Positions 34,817 through 43,990 of a stretch of DNA of 64,000 nt are shown one piece after another. The stretch comes from Aquirufa lenticrescens (lineage in GTDB: Bacteria; Bacteroidota; Bacteroidia; Cytophagales; Spirosomataceae): the NCBI RefSeq assembly GCF_019916085.1, contig NZ_CP049834.1, positions 1,286,501-1,350,500 on the forward strand. Direction: 5' to 3'. The translations under genes and the position numbers were made by a program. The notes under the pieces were generated by a model. The model worked only from the letters and a program-made list of their open reading frames with translations, ran no database searches and was not told the DNA's origin. Position 1 is the first letter of the stretch. Each line of letters opens with the position of its first letter.

Positions 34817-37417
34817 CTACTGCATCTGCATGGCATCCATTCCGCCGCCTGAATTGTTCTTTTTCATTTGGCTCATATCGAATTTACCGAAACGAAGTGA
34901 GAACGTCAGTCTAATCATTTGTGGGTTCGCTAGGCGATAAGAGGTCTGTGAGAATCCTTCCCCAAAAGATACGCGGGTGTTTCCACGTGAACGTGTCACA
35001 TCGTTAAAGGCCAGGGTTAAGGAAGCCATATCATTTTTCAAGAACGTCTTTTTAATCGCTAAATCGATGCCAAAGTAGGGTTCAATATATCCCTGCGACG
35101 AACTTTGCGCTTGCATACCTGGAGGGCCTTGCATTCCTTGATTTTGTGTGACAGGCACATTCGTCTTGCCTTGGTAATCGCCAGACAGCTGGATACTCCA
35201 TTTTTTGGGCAAAATAAAGGTGTTATTCAACTTCCCAAAAACAGTCCACAAGGCCTCATTTACTTGTGTTGCATCAATGTTCGAGATATTGATTTTGGAA
35301 TTATACATATTCACGTTCGCCGTTAAATCCCACCATGTCTGCAACTTGTTTGTGTACGTGAATTCTAAACCATAGTTAATGCTCGAATTCGCGTTCACAA
35401 ACGTGTTAATCAAATCCAATTTACCACTAATCGGGTTCGTTTCCTGTTTCAAATAACGTGTGATCAAATTGTCCGTGTATTTGTAATAACCAGACACCAA
35501 GAAAGTCGCAGACCCTTGTGATTTGCTATACGAAAGCTCGCCAGAAGTTGTGAATTCAGGCACTAAATCCGCATTTCCGCGTTGTATATTTAAGCTATCG
35601 CTGTAATCCACAAATGGAATCAGCTGGAAGAAATTAGGGCGATTCACGCGACGCGTGATGCTCAATTGCAATTGGTCAGTCTTCGATAAATCTTTCTTCA
35701 AGAAGATCGATGGGAATAAGCTGAGCGGGTATTTATTGCTAAACGTTTGGTTCGTATTCAATAATTTCCCTTCGTATTCAGAGCTCTCGCCACGTAATCC
35801 GATCTTATAAGATAGCGTCTTGCTAGCCTTTCCGGAGATAGAGAAATAGGCAGCGTACACGTTATTAGAACTTTCATAGTTTGTCGAAGCCGAAGTAATT
35901 GTTCTATACATATCTGAACCCACCGGCTTTAAGGTATTGGTATTTTCGTTTGCAATATCATTGATCTGCGCTCGTAAACCCGTTTCGATCGTGCCTTCGT
36001 TTTTTATTGGTGTCACATAATCTAGTTGCACGGTCATAAAGGCATTCTTTCCTGAACCGATGTTCTTTTGGATTTGCGTACCCGTAACAGCGTTGTTCTT
36101 CAAATAATCGGTGGTGAAGGTGCCTTCTCCTTTATTTGTTCCGCCAAAGTAATTCAAATCACCGGTTAACTCTCTTCCCGCTTTAGGATAGGTATGTTTA
36201 AATCCTGCCTGAAATCCGGTCGGTTTAAATTCACGGTAGTTTTCTGAAACGCGCTGACTTAATGTAGTCACCCCATTCACCGTACTTGAAATACGCGTGT
36301 CTTCACTCGGACGGAATTCTCCACCACCGCCAAAGAAAGCACCTAAAGATAAAGTCGTCCGATTGCTCGCCGCATAATCGGCAGAAACACGTGGGAATAA
36401 CATTAAGCCTTTGGTCTTATTATCCGACTCTTGGCTTACCGACGATAAAACACCTCCTAAATCACTTGTACGAACACTATTTCCAATGGAATTATTGCGT
36501 ACCCGCATATTCATTAGGGTTGCCGTCAGGTTCCATTTGTTCTGTTGGTAGGTGAAGTTTCCCATGATATTTGAACCGCCAAAACGATCCGCCCCCACAT
36601 TCACCATTCCATTATAACCATTCTTTTTGTTTTTCTTCAACACGATGTTGATGATGCCCGCCATACTTCCAGAGGCATCGTATTTCGCAGAGGGATTCGT
36701 GATCACCTCTACTTTTTCAATGATGTCTGCCGGGATTTGATCCATCGAAAGACTCGTAGGGCGACCGTCGATAAACAAGGTTGGATTCGCATTACGAACC
36801 TTCACATTACCGTCGATATCCACTTGCACCGATGGAATATTTCGCATCACGTCGATCGCCGTTCCCCCAGTCGTTACTAGATTTTGCGCTACATTAAAGG
36901 ATTTTTTATCGATGTCCATTTCGACCAAAGACTTCGTTCCCGTCACCACGACATTCTCTAAAACTCTCGATTCTTGCGCTAATTTGATATTACCTAAATC
37001 CTTCTCAAATGCGGCCATCATTTTAGCCATATCGGGCTGTGAACCAGGTTCCATTTTGGGCATTTCAAAAGCAACAGCGGCTTCGTAGTTTTTGTATCCT
37101 ACAAAAGAGATTTTGATTTTTAGTCTTACGTTTACGGGAATTTCTTTGAAGTTAAAGTCACCATTCAGCTCGGCTGTTTGGGCTTTGACTAGGATATCTT
37201 TGGCCTGTTTCGTTGCCGGATCTACCGTTGTTTTTAGTAAAACAACCGATGCAAATTCTACGGGTTTCCCCATTTCGTCTACCACTTTTCCAAAGACGTG
37301 GCCTTGATTTAAATTAGCTCCCGGTCCTCTTGTGCCCGTTGGTGGGCCACCTGGAACTTGTGCAAATAGGGAAAAGGATAGTAGCGCGATGAGCGCCGTA
37401 GCAAGTATTTTTCTCAT
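34817..37417 (-). CDS. TonB-dependent-receptor-like outer-membrane beta-barrel protein (OMP_b-brl_3)
   Basis: 866 residues from the ATG at 37417, where the signal peptide (MRKILATALIALLSFSLFAQ) starts. A carboxypeptidase-regulatory-like domain (about 38-140) is followed by a plug (MDIDKKSFNV, GTAIDVMRNIPSVQVD, IEKVEVITNPSAKYDA) and a large barrel of the PF14905 type ending in the usual C-terminal strand plus a Met/Gln-rich tail (MDAMQMQ). Probably imports or binds an oligomeric ligand or siderophore-like compound. Its promoter carries the palindrome also found before the winged-helix operon. Confidence 0.93.
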   Translation of the reverse strand: MRKILATALIALLSFSLFAQVPGGPPTGTRGPGANLNQGHVFGKVVDEMGKPVEFASVVLLKTTVDPATKQAKDILVKAQTAELNGDFNFKEIPVNVRLKIKISFVGYKNYEAAVAFEMPKMEPGSQPDMAKMMAAFEKDLGNIKLAQESRVLENVVVTGTKSLVEMDIDKKSFNVAQNLVTTGGTAIDVMRNIPSVQVDIDGNVKVRNANPTLFIDGRPTSLSMDQIPADIIEKVEVITNPSAKYDASGSMAGIINIVLKKNKKNGYNGMVNVGADRFGGSNIMGNFTYQQNKWNLTATLMNMRVRNNSIGNSVRTSDLGGVLSSVSQESDNKTKGLMLFPRVSADYAASNRTTLSLGAFFGGGGEFRPSEDTRISSTVNGVTTLSQRVSENYREFKPTGFQAGFKHTYPKAGRELTGDLNYFGGTNKGEGTFTTDYLKNNAVTGTQIQKNIGSGKNAFMTVQLDYVTPIKNEGTIETGLRAQINDIANENTNTLKPVGSDMYRTITSASTNYESSNNVYAAYFSISGKASKTLSYKIGLRGESSEYEGKLLNTNQTFSNKYPLSLFPSIFLKKDLSKTDQLQLSITRRVNRPNFFQLIPFVDYSDSLNIQRGNADLVPEFTTSGELSYSKSQGSATFLVSGYYKYTDNLITRYLKQETNPISGKLDLINTFVNANSSINYGLEFTYTNKLQTWWDLTANVNMYNSKINISNIDATQVNEALWTVFGKLNNTFILPKKWSIQLSGDYQGKTNVPVTQNQGMQGPPGMQAQSSSQGYIEPYFGIDLAIKKTFLKNDMASLTLAFNDVTRSRGNTRVSFGEGFSQTSYRLANPQMIRLTFSLRFGKFDMSQMKKNNSGGGMDAMQMQ

Positions 37418-37440
37418 TAGGTGGATTGATTTCAATAAAA

Positions 37441-37457
37441 TTGTATCACAAAGGTAC
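37441..37457 (-). promoter_or_regulatory. -7 box and candidate operator of the receptor gene
   Basis: On the minus strand, GTACCTTTGTGATACAA contains the -7 box TACCTTTG (+ coordinates 37449-37456) and, overlapping it, the half-palindrome CTTTGTGATACAA. It shares 13 identical bases with 32613-32625. It lies 24 bases before the ATG. Confidence 0.6.
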
Positions 37458-37551
37458 ATTCATTTAAATGAATAGGGCATTTTTTCTGCCTGACGGTCGA
37501 ATGTAGAGATGAATGAAGGATTTTATGCGAGAAAAGGTTTTTCTTTACAGG

Positions 37552-37881
37552 ATGAAAAAGCTCCTTTTATTCTTCATGTTATCTTCTTTTGTGACTGTTG
37601 CACAAACGAAGCCGGTTGGGAAACTAGATCCCACTAAACCTATTTTAGTCCTAGAAACCTCTTGTGGGTCCTGTAATTTTGAGATGCCAAGGAAAGACTG
37701 TTTCCTAGCTGTAAAATTTGAAGGAAAGGCCTATGCTGTGCAAGGAACTTCTATCGATGATCACGGAGATGCACACGATGAGAAGGGATTTTGCAACGCG
37801 ATTCGGAAGGCTAAAGTGCAAGGTAGCGTGAAGGGAGATCAATTTGTTGTTACCTATTTTGAACTATTGAAAACAGAATAG
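37552..37881 (+). CDS. DUF6370 small exported protein
   Basis: 109 residues from the MKK start at 37552, where a signal peptide begins (ends TVAQ); an earlier ATG adds 13 non-signal residues. The mature part has four Cys (SCGSCNFEM, KDCFLAV, GFCNAI) and DDHGDAHDEKGFC, the DUF6370 pattern as I recall it. Cys and His placement suggests metal binding or disulfides in the periplasm. Function unknown. The next gene follows with its own promoter 2 bases after the stop. Confidence 0.85.
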   Translation: MKKLLLFFMLSSFVTVAQTKPVGKLDPTKPILVLETSCGSCNFEMPRKDCFLAVKFEGKAYAVQGTSIDDHGDAHDEKGFCNAIRKAKVQGSVKGDQFVVTYFELLKTE

Positions 37882-37883
37882 CC

Positions 37884-37891
37884 TATCTTTG
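37884..37891 (+). promoter_or_regulatory. -7 box TATCTTTG almost touching the next start codon
   Basis: TATCTTTG fits TAnnTTTG and ends 4 bases before the ATG at 37896, so the transcript would have almost no leader. Confidence 0.55.
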
Positions 37892-37895
37892 CAAT

Positions 37896-38216
37896 ATGAA
37901 AAAGGCGTGGATTTTAAAGCTCATCTTTATTTGCAGTTTTGTACTGCTGGGCGAGCGCGTATCTTTACATCCAGACTTTAAGGCTTTTACTAAATCTTTT
38001 GTGCATGCTACGTCTGATGATTCTGATTCAATCATTGCAATTGAATTAGAAGACGAAGTAGAGGAGGATGCTTTAACGATGTTTTTCTTGTCCAAATCTT
38101 TCGATTGGATAGTCATTAACCAATTCCTTGGAATATTCATCTTAGTCGTGTTTATCGCACGACCATTTTTTCACCAAATCCCCGTGTATTTACGTTTTCA
38201 AAACTTAAGGCTGTAG
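37896..38216 (+). CDS. Small acidic protein with two hydrophobic segments
   Basis: 106 residues: an N-terminal hydrophobic segment (about 6-19), a strongly acidic stretch (DDSDSIIAIELEDEVEEDA, 41-59), then a membrane helix (75-90) and a basic, aromatic end. No family recognised. It sits 53 bases before a porin gene and may be an accessory of that locus. A leader of near zero length is predicted from the -7 box at 37884. Confidence 0.65.
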   Translation: MKKAWILKLIFICSFVLLGERVSLHPDFKAFTKSFVHATSDDSDSIIAIELEDEVEEDALTMFFLSKSFDWIVINQFLGIFILVVFIARPFFHQIPVYLRFQNLRL

Positions 38217-38269
38217 ATCTATAGACTGATTTCTTTATTCAATTCGTCTATATTTTAAAGCTTTATTTT

Positions 38270-39616
38270 ATGAAAAAATATTTTTTGCTATTCTTAGCAT
38301 TAAACACAATCGTGCCTGCTTGGGCACAAGTTGATAATGAATCCTTGAAGTTAAAGTTAAATGAAAGTGGGAGTCATTATTTTCAGGCTACTTTTTTGAA
38401 TCAGGTTTGGTTGCGTACTACAGAAAACAATCCTGGCACTACGGTGGAAGGCAATTTGGAATCACAATCCACAGACATTGGTTTGCGCAGAACACGTATT
38501 CAAATGTTTGGTCAGATCACGGACCGGACGTTTATTTATTTTCAGTTTGGCCAAAATAATTTCAACGCCCAATACAACTCCACTTCGAACCGCAAAATCG
38601 CGCCTTTCTTTCACGATGCCCTAGGCGAATACCGTATTTCGGATAAAAATCAATTGAAAATGGGAGGAGGTTTGAGTATTATTTCCGGATTATCTCGTTT
38701 TTCTCAACCCAGTATTGGGACGATTACGACAATGGATGTGCCCGTTTTTGCACAAACAACTGTTGATCAAATCGATCAGTTCTCGCGCAAATTAAGTGTC
38801 TATGCTAGGGGCCAAATAGGGCACTGGGATTACCGATATATTCTAAGTGATCCTTTCCCTATCACGTCGAACGGCCAAACGCCACCGGCGCTCGCACCCG
38901 TTTCCAACTTTGCATTGAAGGGTCACAACTTACAACACCAAGGATATTTGATCTATCAGTTTTTTGACCATGATGCGCACACCACTCCGTATATGACGGG
39001 GACTTACTTAGGCACGAAAAAGATCGTCAATATCGCGGGGGGATTTATCTATCAGAAGAATGCCATGTGGAATAAAGCCGCCGCCACTTCAGATACAACC
39101 TACCAAAATATGGCGCATTGGGCAATCGAGAGTTTTGTGGACATCCCATTAAACAAGGAAAAGCACAGTGCGCTGAATGCGTATATCGGCTATTTTAATA
39201 CGAATTACGGGACGAATTATTTGCGCTATAATGGAGTGATGAATCCGGCAAACGGGACAACTGCGACGTCTGCGAATTCGATCAGCGGACAGGGTACAGT
39301 GTATGGAAATAGCTATCCGATGTTTGGAACGGGTTCAGTCGTTTATACACAAATTGGGTATTTATTGCCATCGAAAAATGCGAGTATGTCGAATCGCTGG
39401 ATGCCGTATGCGTCTGCGACTTTGGCAAGCTACGATAGACTGAATGGCTTCTCGAATAACACCTTCAATGCGGGGATCAATTACTTCATTCAAGGCCATA
39501 AATCGAAGCTGAGTTTGGACTTCCAAAACCGCCCAAGCTTCCAAGTGAACCAAGGCGAACTAGTGAAAGGCCAACGCTTGAATTCGGTGACGTTGCAATT
39601 TCAATTGTTTATTTAA
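38270..39616 (+). CDS. Outer-membrane porin
   Basis: 448 residues with signal peptide (ends AWAQ, residue 20) and an all-beta barrel with repeated amphipathic strands, closing on an aromatic strand (SVTLQFQLFI). The LRRTRIQMFGQITDRTFIYFQFGQNNF segment (about 71-97) resembles phosphate-selective porins O/P and other Bacteroidota porins. Substrate unknown. Its stop overlaps the next ATG (TAATG), so a second barrel is co-translated. Confidence 0.85.
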   Translation: MKKYFLLFLALNTIVPAWAQVDNESLKLKLNESGSHYFQATFLNQVWLRTTENNPGTTVEGNLESQSTDIGLRRTRIQMFGQITDRTFIYFQFGQNNFNAQYNSTSNRKIAPFFHDALGEYRISDKNQLKMGGGLSIISGLSRFSQPSIGTITTMDVPVFAQTTVDQIDQFSRKLSVYARGQIGHWDYRYILSDPFPITSNGQTPPALAPVSNFALKGHNLQHQGYLIYQFFDHDAHTTPYMTGTYLGTKKIVNIAGGFIYQKNAMWNKAAATSDTTYQNMAHWAIESFVDIPLNKEKHSALNAYIGYFNTNYGTNYLRYNGVMNPANGTTATSANSISGQGTVYGNSYPMFGTGSVVYTQIGYLLPSKNASMSNRWMPYASATLASYDRLNGFSNNTFNAGINYFIQGHKSKLSLDFQNRPSFQVNQGELVKGQRLNSVTLQFQLFI

Positions 39617-40314
39617 TGAAGAAGGCCCTCTTTTTACTACTGATTTCCTTTGCAGGTTTCAGTCAACAGAACTTCTTTAATGTGCCGAGTTCGGATATTA
39701 CGAAGGCGAAACACGTGTTTTTTCAGCAACAATTGAACTTTATAAGTGCAGGTTTTCAGTCCTCTACCACCTTTTGTTATGGCTTGGGAAAGAACTATGA
39801 AATGGGGTTGAATGTGATCGGTGTGACCGTTGATTACGCAGCCTCCTTAGCCGATAACGCGGGAACTTTTATTGTACTGAATGGGCAAAAGAAATGGGAT
39901 GTTTCGCCTGTATTTTCTACCGCACTTGGCGGCCAAATTGGCTTAAGCTCATTGGCTGATGGTGGTGCATATGCTTATTCGAATGGGGTTTATAAACTAG
40001 AAAATACGAAATTAGTGGGCGGGATCTATTATTCCTCTGATGCCTATTTCGGCCCAGAAAGTCGGGGGTTCAATGCCTCAGGAACGCTGGATAAATTTGG
40101 TTTTCAAGCGGGAATAGAGCGGAATCTTTGGAAAGAAAAACTCTTATTTCAAGCTGATTTTATTAGTGGAAGGCACTCATTGGGCGAAGTCGTTTTAGGC
40201 GGGGCCTATTTTATTTCTAAAAATGTGGTGCTTTCTGCCGGCTATCAAATACCCACAATGGGCAGCAAATCGCAAGATGCGGTGGTGTTTGAAATCACGT
40301 ATATCCCGCTTTAA
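39616..40314 (+). CDS. Exported outer-membrane-barrel-like protein paired with the porin
   Basis: 232 residues, signal peptide (ends AGFSQ) and about ten predicted beta strands with Gly/aromatic girdle residues; the end (VVFEITYIPL) fits a barrel C-terminus. Not assigned to a named family. Translational coupling to the porin suggests they share a role in uptake or in a common outer-membrane complex. A hairpin terminator follows. Confidence 0.8.
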   Translation: MKKALFLLLISFAGFSQQNFFNVPSSDITKAKHVFFQQQLNFISAGFQSSTTFCYGLGKNYEMGLNVIGVTVDYAASLADNAGTFIVLNGQKKWDVSPVFSTALGGQIGLSSLADGGAYAYSNGVYKLENTKLVGGIYYSSDAYFGPESRGFNASGTLDKFGFQAGIERNLWKEKLLFQADFISGRHSLGEVVLGGAYFISKNVVLSAGYQIPTMGSKSQDAVVFEITYIPL

Positions 40315-40325
40315 TGTCGCACAAG

Positions 40326-40368
40326 AATCGCCATTGGTCTCATGGAAGATGGGCTAATGGCGATTTTG
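40326..40368 (+). terminator. Hairpin after the porin-barrel pair
   Basis: AATCGCCATT (40326-40335) and AATGGCGATT (40356-40365) form a perfect 10-bp stem with a 20-base loop, followed by TTTGATTG. The T run is weak. Confidence 0.55.
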
Positions 40369-40384
40369 ATTGAACTTTAACCTT

Positions 40385-42760
40385 ATGAAGAAATCACTAC
40401 TTTTTTTACTGCTTTTCGGATTTCACGCTTTCTCGCAAAGCTCCATTCAATCGCGCATCGTCGATAAAAAGGCGCCGGTTGAATTCGTGAATGTGCTCTT
40501 GTACAGCGCATCGGATTCAGTGAAAATTCTGAAATACGCGACCACCGATAGTGCTGGGGTATTTAAATTATCCGGTTTAGCAGCAGGGAAATATGTCTTG
40601 AAAACCCAGATGATGGGCTTTGTGTCGACCAAAATTCCAGTGTCATTGTTGGAATCACAGGCTTTACATTTGGACGATATTTCGCTACAAACGGATAGCA
40701 AGATGTTATCCGCTGTGGAAGTACTTTCTCAGAAGGAGTTAGTCCAAAAAACAACCCAAGGTTTCATCGTAAAAGCGAAGGATAATTTAACGCAAGCCGG
40801 CGGTTCTGCGACAGATTTATTAAAGAGTATTCCGACTGTCGTAGTTGATGCTGAAGGAGCGATTACGGTGCGCGGAAAGGGCCCACTCATTTTGATTAAT
40901 GGGCGCACCTCTGGGATTTCATCGACCGATTTAATTCCGGCCAGTAGCGTGGAAAGTGTGGAAATTATTAACAATCCATCAGCTCAATATGACGCAGATT
41001 CAGAAGGTGGGATTATTAACATTACTTTGAAAAAGGCGGCGAAGAGTGGTACGAATGTGTCGGCTTCTGTGGGTGGCGGTTTTGGCGCGAAAGGCCGCGG
41101 GAGTGCTGCATTTAGCCTCAATCGATCAGTCGGAAAGTGGAATGTAGGACTATCCTATGACATGCGTTTTTCTGAAAGGACTCGTAAGGCGAACACGACG
41201 CGGACGAGTTTTGATCAGCCTTTGGATTATTTATTGCTTCAAAACCGGAATGATATCCGCACGGAAAGTACGCAGAATGTAAAGTTCAACGTAGACTATG
41301 CGGCATCGTCGCACGACCAATTCAATTTTGAGATTTTATCGAATATCGAAGGACAGGATAACGATGAAGTTTTGGGATCCCAATTCTCCACCCAATTAGG
41401 CGCATTTAACTCGCGGAATATCCGGGAATCCATCGAATTAGAGAAAGGATTGGCCGTGGAATTTGCGGGGACTTACAAGCATTTGTTTGCCGATAAAAAG
41501 GAGAAATTAATCATTAACGCGAGTACCTTTTTTGGTCGTGATAATCAAGATACGGACATCAATACAAAGTCATTGACGGAAAGTGGAACGAGCTACGGCT
41601 CCACATTTTTACAGCGCACCTACAGCTATGCAAAGCCGCAAATGACTAATGTTAAAGTGGATTATGCTAAACCAATTTCTTCTTCTACCACTCTTGAAAC
41701 AGGGTATAAAGGAATTTACAGAGCGAACAATATCGACTTCCAAAACCAAACTTTTATCGGTTCTGGCTATGTGAAAAATCCGGCTGTGAGTAATATTTTT
41801 GACTTCAAAGAACAAATTCATGCGGCCTATTTGCAGATCAAATCAGAACCGTCCGCTTCATTCAAATACGATATCGGCTTGCGCGCGGAGAAAGTGATGA
41901 ACGAAGGAACCTCGATTTCTAATTCGTCCATTTCGTTTCAACGTGACTATTTCAACCTATTCCCCACAGCGAATTTTGCTTATTTCGTAAACAAATCGGA
42001 CTTCCTGAAATTCAGTTATAGCCGCCGCATTAACCGCCCCGGTTTAGGGGAGTTAAATCCAATGATTGACATCACCGATTCCTTGAATCAGCACGGCGGA
42101 AATCCGTATTTGAAACCGGAATTAGTGAATGCGTTCGAGGTAGGATACAACAAAGAGGGAGAGGGCTGGAGTTTATCTAGCAGCGCCTTTTATCGTCTAT
42201 CGAATAACATCATTCGCACCTATATTGATTTGAAGCCGAATGGAGTAGCCATAACTACGCCGCAAAACTTTGGCAACGCAACGACGTACGGAGTGGAGGA
42301 GATTCTGGACTGGTCTCCGACCAAATTTTGGAGTGTGAATACGAGCCTCTCGCTTTTTGACCAAAAGATTGATGGCAATGTCGTAAGCAGGGATGTGGCA
42401 AATGAAGTGGTGAGTTGGTATGGTAAAATGATTCACAACTTTACGCTTTCGAAGCAATCTAAATTGCAAATCATTGGTGCTTATAACGCGCCCACGGCTA
42501 TGGCTCAAGGTACGAGAATGGCTGTCTATAATGTGGATTTAGGCTTCCAAACTAAGATTCTAAAAGGCAAGGGTGGCTTAGGAATTGTAATCAGCGACGT
42601 CTTTAATATGCAAAGCAGCGGATGGGACCTTTCGGCGGCTAATTTTGCATTGAACAGAAAGATGAAAGTAGATACACGCGCGGTATTTGTCACGTTCGCT
42701 TATTCTTTTGCGAACATTTTCAAGGAATCATTATTGGATAATTTATTCTCTAATAACTAG
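40385..42760 (+). CDS. Outer-membrane beta-barrel receptor, OMP_b-brl_3 type
   Basis: 791 residues from the ATG at 40385 where the signal peptide starts (ends HAFSQ). Same architecture as the receptor at 34817: carboxypeptidase-like domain (about 22-115), plug (GGSATDLLKSIPTVVVDAEG, VESVEIINNPSAQYDAD) and a large barrel. The plug and barrel differ from that paralogue, so the ligands probably differ. Start context AACCTTATG. The stop shares a 4-base CTAG with the convergent Bcr/CflA gene. Confidence 0.92.
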   Translation: MKKSLLFLLLFGFHAFSQSSIQSRIVDKKAPVEFVNVLLYSASDSVKILKYATTDSAGVFKLSGLAAGKYVLKTQMMGFVSTKIPVSLLESQALHLDDISLQTDSKMLSAVEVLSQKELVQKTTQGFIVKAKDNLTQAGGSATDLLKSIPTVVVDAEGAITVRGKGPLILINGRTSGISSTDLIPASSVESVEIINNPSAQYDADSEGGIINITLKKAAKSGTNVSASVGGGFGAKGRGSAAFSLNRSVGKWNVGLSYDMRFSERTRKANTTRTSFDQPLDYLLLQNRNDIRTESTQNVKFNVDYAASSHDQFNFEILSNIEGQDNDEVLGSQFSTQLGAFNSRNIRESIELEKGLAVEFAGTYKHLFADKKEKLIINASTFFGRDNQDTDINTKSLTESGTSYGSTFLQRTYSYAKPQMTNVKVDYAKPISSSTTLETGYKGIYRANNIDFQNQTFIGSGYVKNPAVSNIFDFKEQIHAAYLQIKSEPSASFKYDIGLRAEKVMNEGTSISNSSISFQRDYFNLFPTANFAYFVNKSDFLKFSYSRRINRPGLGELNPMIDITDSLNQHGGNPYLKPELVNAFEVGYNKEGEGWSLSSSAFYRLSNNIIRTYIDLKPNGVAITTPQNFGNATTYGVEEILDWSPTKFWSVNTSLSLFDQKIDGNVVSRDVANEVVSWYGKMIHNFTLSKQSKLQIIGAYNAPTAMAQGTRMAVYNVDLGFQTKILKGKGGLGIVISDVFNMQSSGWDLSAANFALNRKMKVDTRAVFVTFAYSFANIFKESLLDNLFSNN

Positions 42761-43944
42761 ATAAATCTTCGTCCAATTCCGAATAAAATCGTGTTCGCTA
42801 ATACCGCACAGCCCACGATTATAATCGCCATCGTGAATGGTGTGCCATCAAAAAGCAAACCCACTAAAGTAGCACAAACTGCGCCCCAAGCCATTTGAAT
42901 AGAGCCCAGCATTGCAGAAGCTGTTCCGGCACCCCGATGGAAAGGTTTTAGCGCAAGGGTTGCTACGTTAGGAAAATTGAACCCTTGGCAACCCATAATC
43001 AGGAACAAAAGACCAATGTTTACTTCCATGGATAGCCATTCCATTTTCGCTAAAACGGATAATAAAATGCCTAAGATTAATTGTGTAGGCAAGGTCACTT
43101 TCAAAATTTGCAAGCTCGAATACCTTTTTAAAACGACGCGATTCAATTGACTCGCTGAAATAATACCGGAGGCAACGATTGCGAAAATGAAACCAAATTT
43201 GGACTCATCTACGCCGTAATACGTTAAGAAAGTGAGGGGCGCTCCACCCACATAGGTAAAAATACTACCCGCACCAATGGCGCCTGTAAAGGCAAAAACC
43301 AAGTATTCTTTCTCTTTGAATAACGCCTTATAGGCTTTCATAATGGTGGAGATTCGGAACGGACCACTGTGTTCGCGATTGGTCTTTTCTGGCAACCAAG
43401 ATTTGATCAAGAAAATGATTACTAATAGGATGAATGCTAAGACTAAAAAGATGGCTTTCCAGCTAGCAATCGTCAATAATAAACTACCTAAAGATGGAGC
43501 TAAAATAGGTGAAACACCTAATATCAGAATCATTAATGACATGATTTTAGGCCTTTCTTTCTCCTCAAACGTTTCGCGAATCACCGCATTAGGTGCGACC
43601 ATTCCTACACTTCCGCCTAGCGCTTGGAACAAACGGAAAACGACTAACATTTCCACCGAAGTCGAAAAAGCACAGGCAATAGAACTCAATACATAGACTG
43701 AAAGGCCGATATATAGCACATTTTTGCGACCAAAATGATCTAATAAAGGACCACTTATTAGTTGCCCCATGCATATACCAAAGAAGAAACTAGATAGTGT
43801 ATACCCCATTTGTTCCTGTGAACAATTCAGCGCGAGGGCGATGTTTTTGAAAGCAGGTAAATACATGTCGATGGACAAAGGTCCAATCGCCGACAAGATT
43901 CCAAGGATTAAGATGATTTTCGTGCGGTTCGCAGAATTGGGCAT
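42757..43944 (-). CDS. Bcr/CflA-family MFS drug efflux transporter
   Basis: 395 residues, twelve membrane helices, 12-TMS drug:H+ antiporter type. The SAIGPLSIDMYLPAFKNIA start is diagnostic of Bcr/CflA, and MFS motif A appears as GPLLDHFGRKNVL (about 65-77). Exports small antimicrobials or dipeptides in relatives. It lies downstream of the TolC/HlyD/ABC operon in the opposite sense to the receptor. About 46 bases separate it from the TolC gene upstream. Confidence 0.93.
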   Translation of the reverse strand: MPNSANRTKIILILGILSAIGPLSIDMYLPAFKNIALALNCSQEQMGYTLSSFFFGICMGQLISGPLLDHFGRKNVLYIGLSVYVLSSIACAFSTSVEMLVVFRLFQALGGSVGMVAPNAVIRETFEEKERPKIMSLMILILGVSPILAPSLGSLLLTIASWKAIFLVLAFILLVIIFLIKSWLPEKTNREHSGPFRISTIMKAYKALFKEKEYLVFAFTGAIGAGSIFTYVGGAPLTFLTYYGVDESKFGFIFAIVASGIISASQLNRVVLKRYSSLQILKVTLPTQLILGILLSVLAKMEWLSMEVNIGLLFLIMGCQGFNFPNVATLALKPFHRGAGTASAMLGSIQMAWGAVCATLVGLLFDGTPFTMAIIIVGCAVLANTILFGIGRRFI

Positions 43945-43990
43945 TAGCTAGGGGGTATTTTTAGAAGACGCAAAGGTACGCCCAATAATC

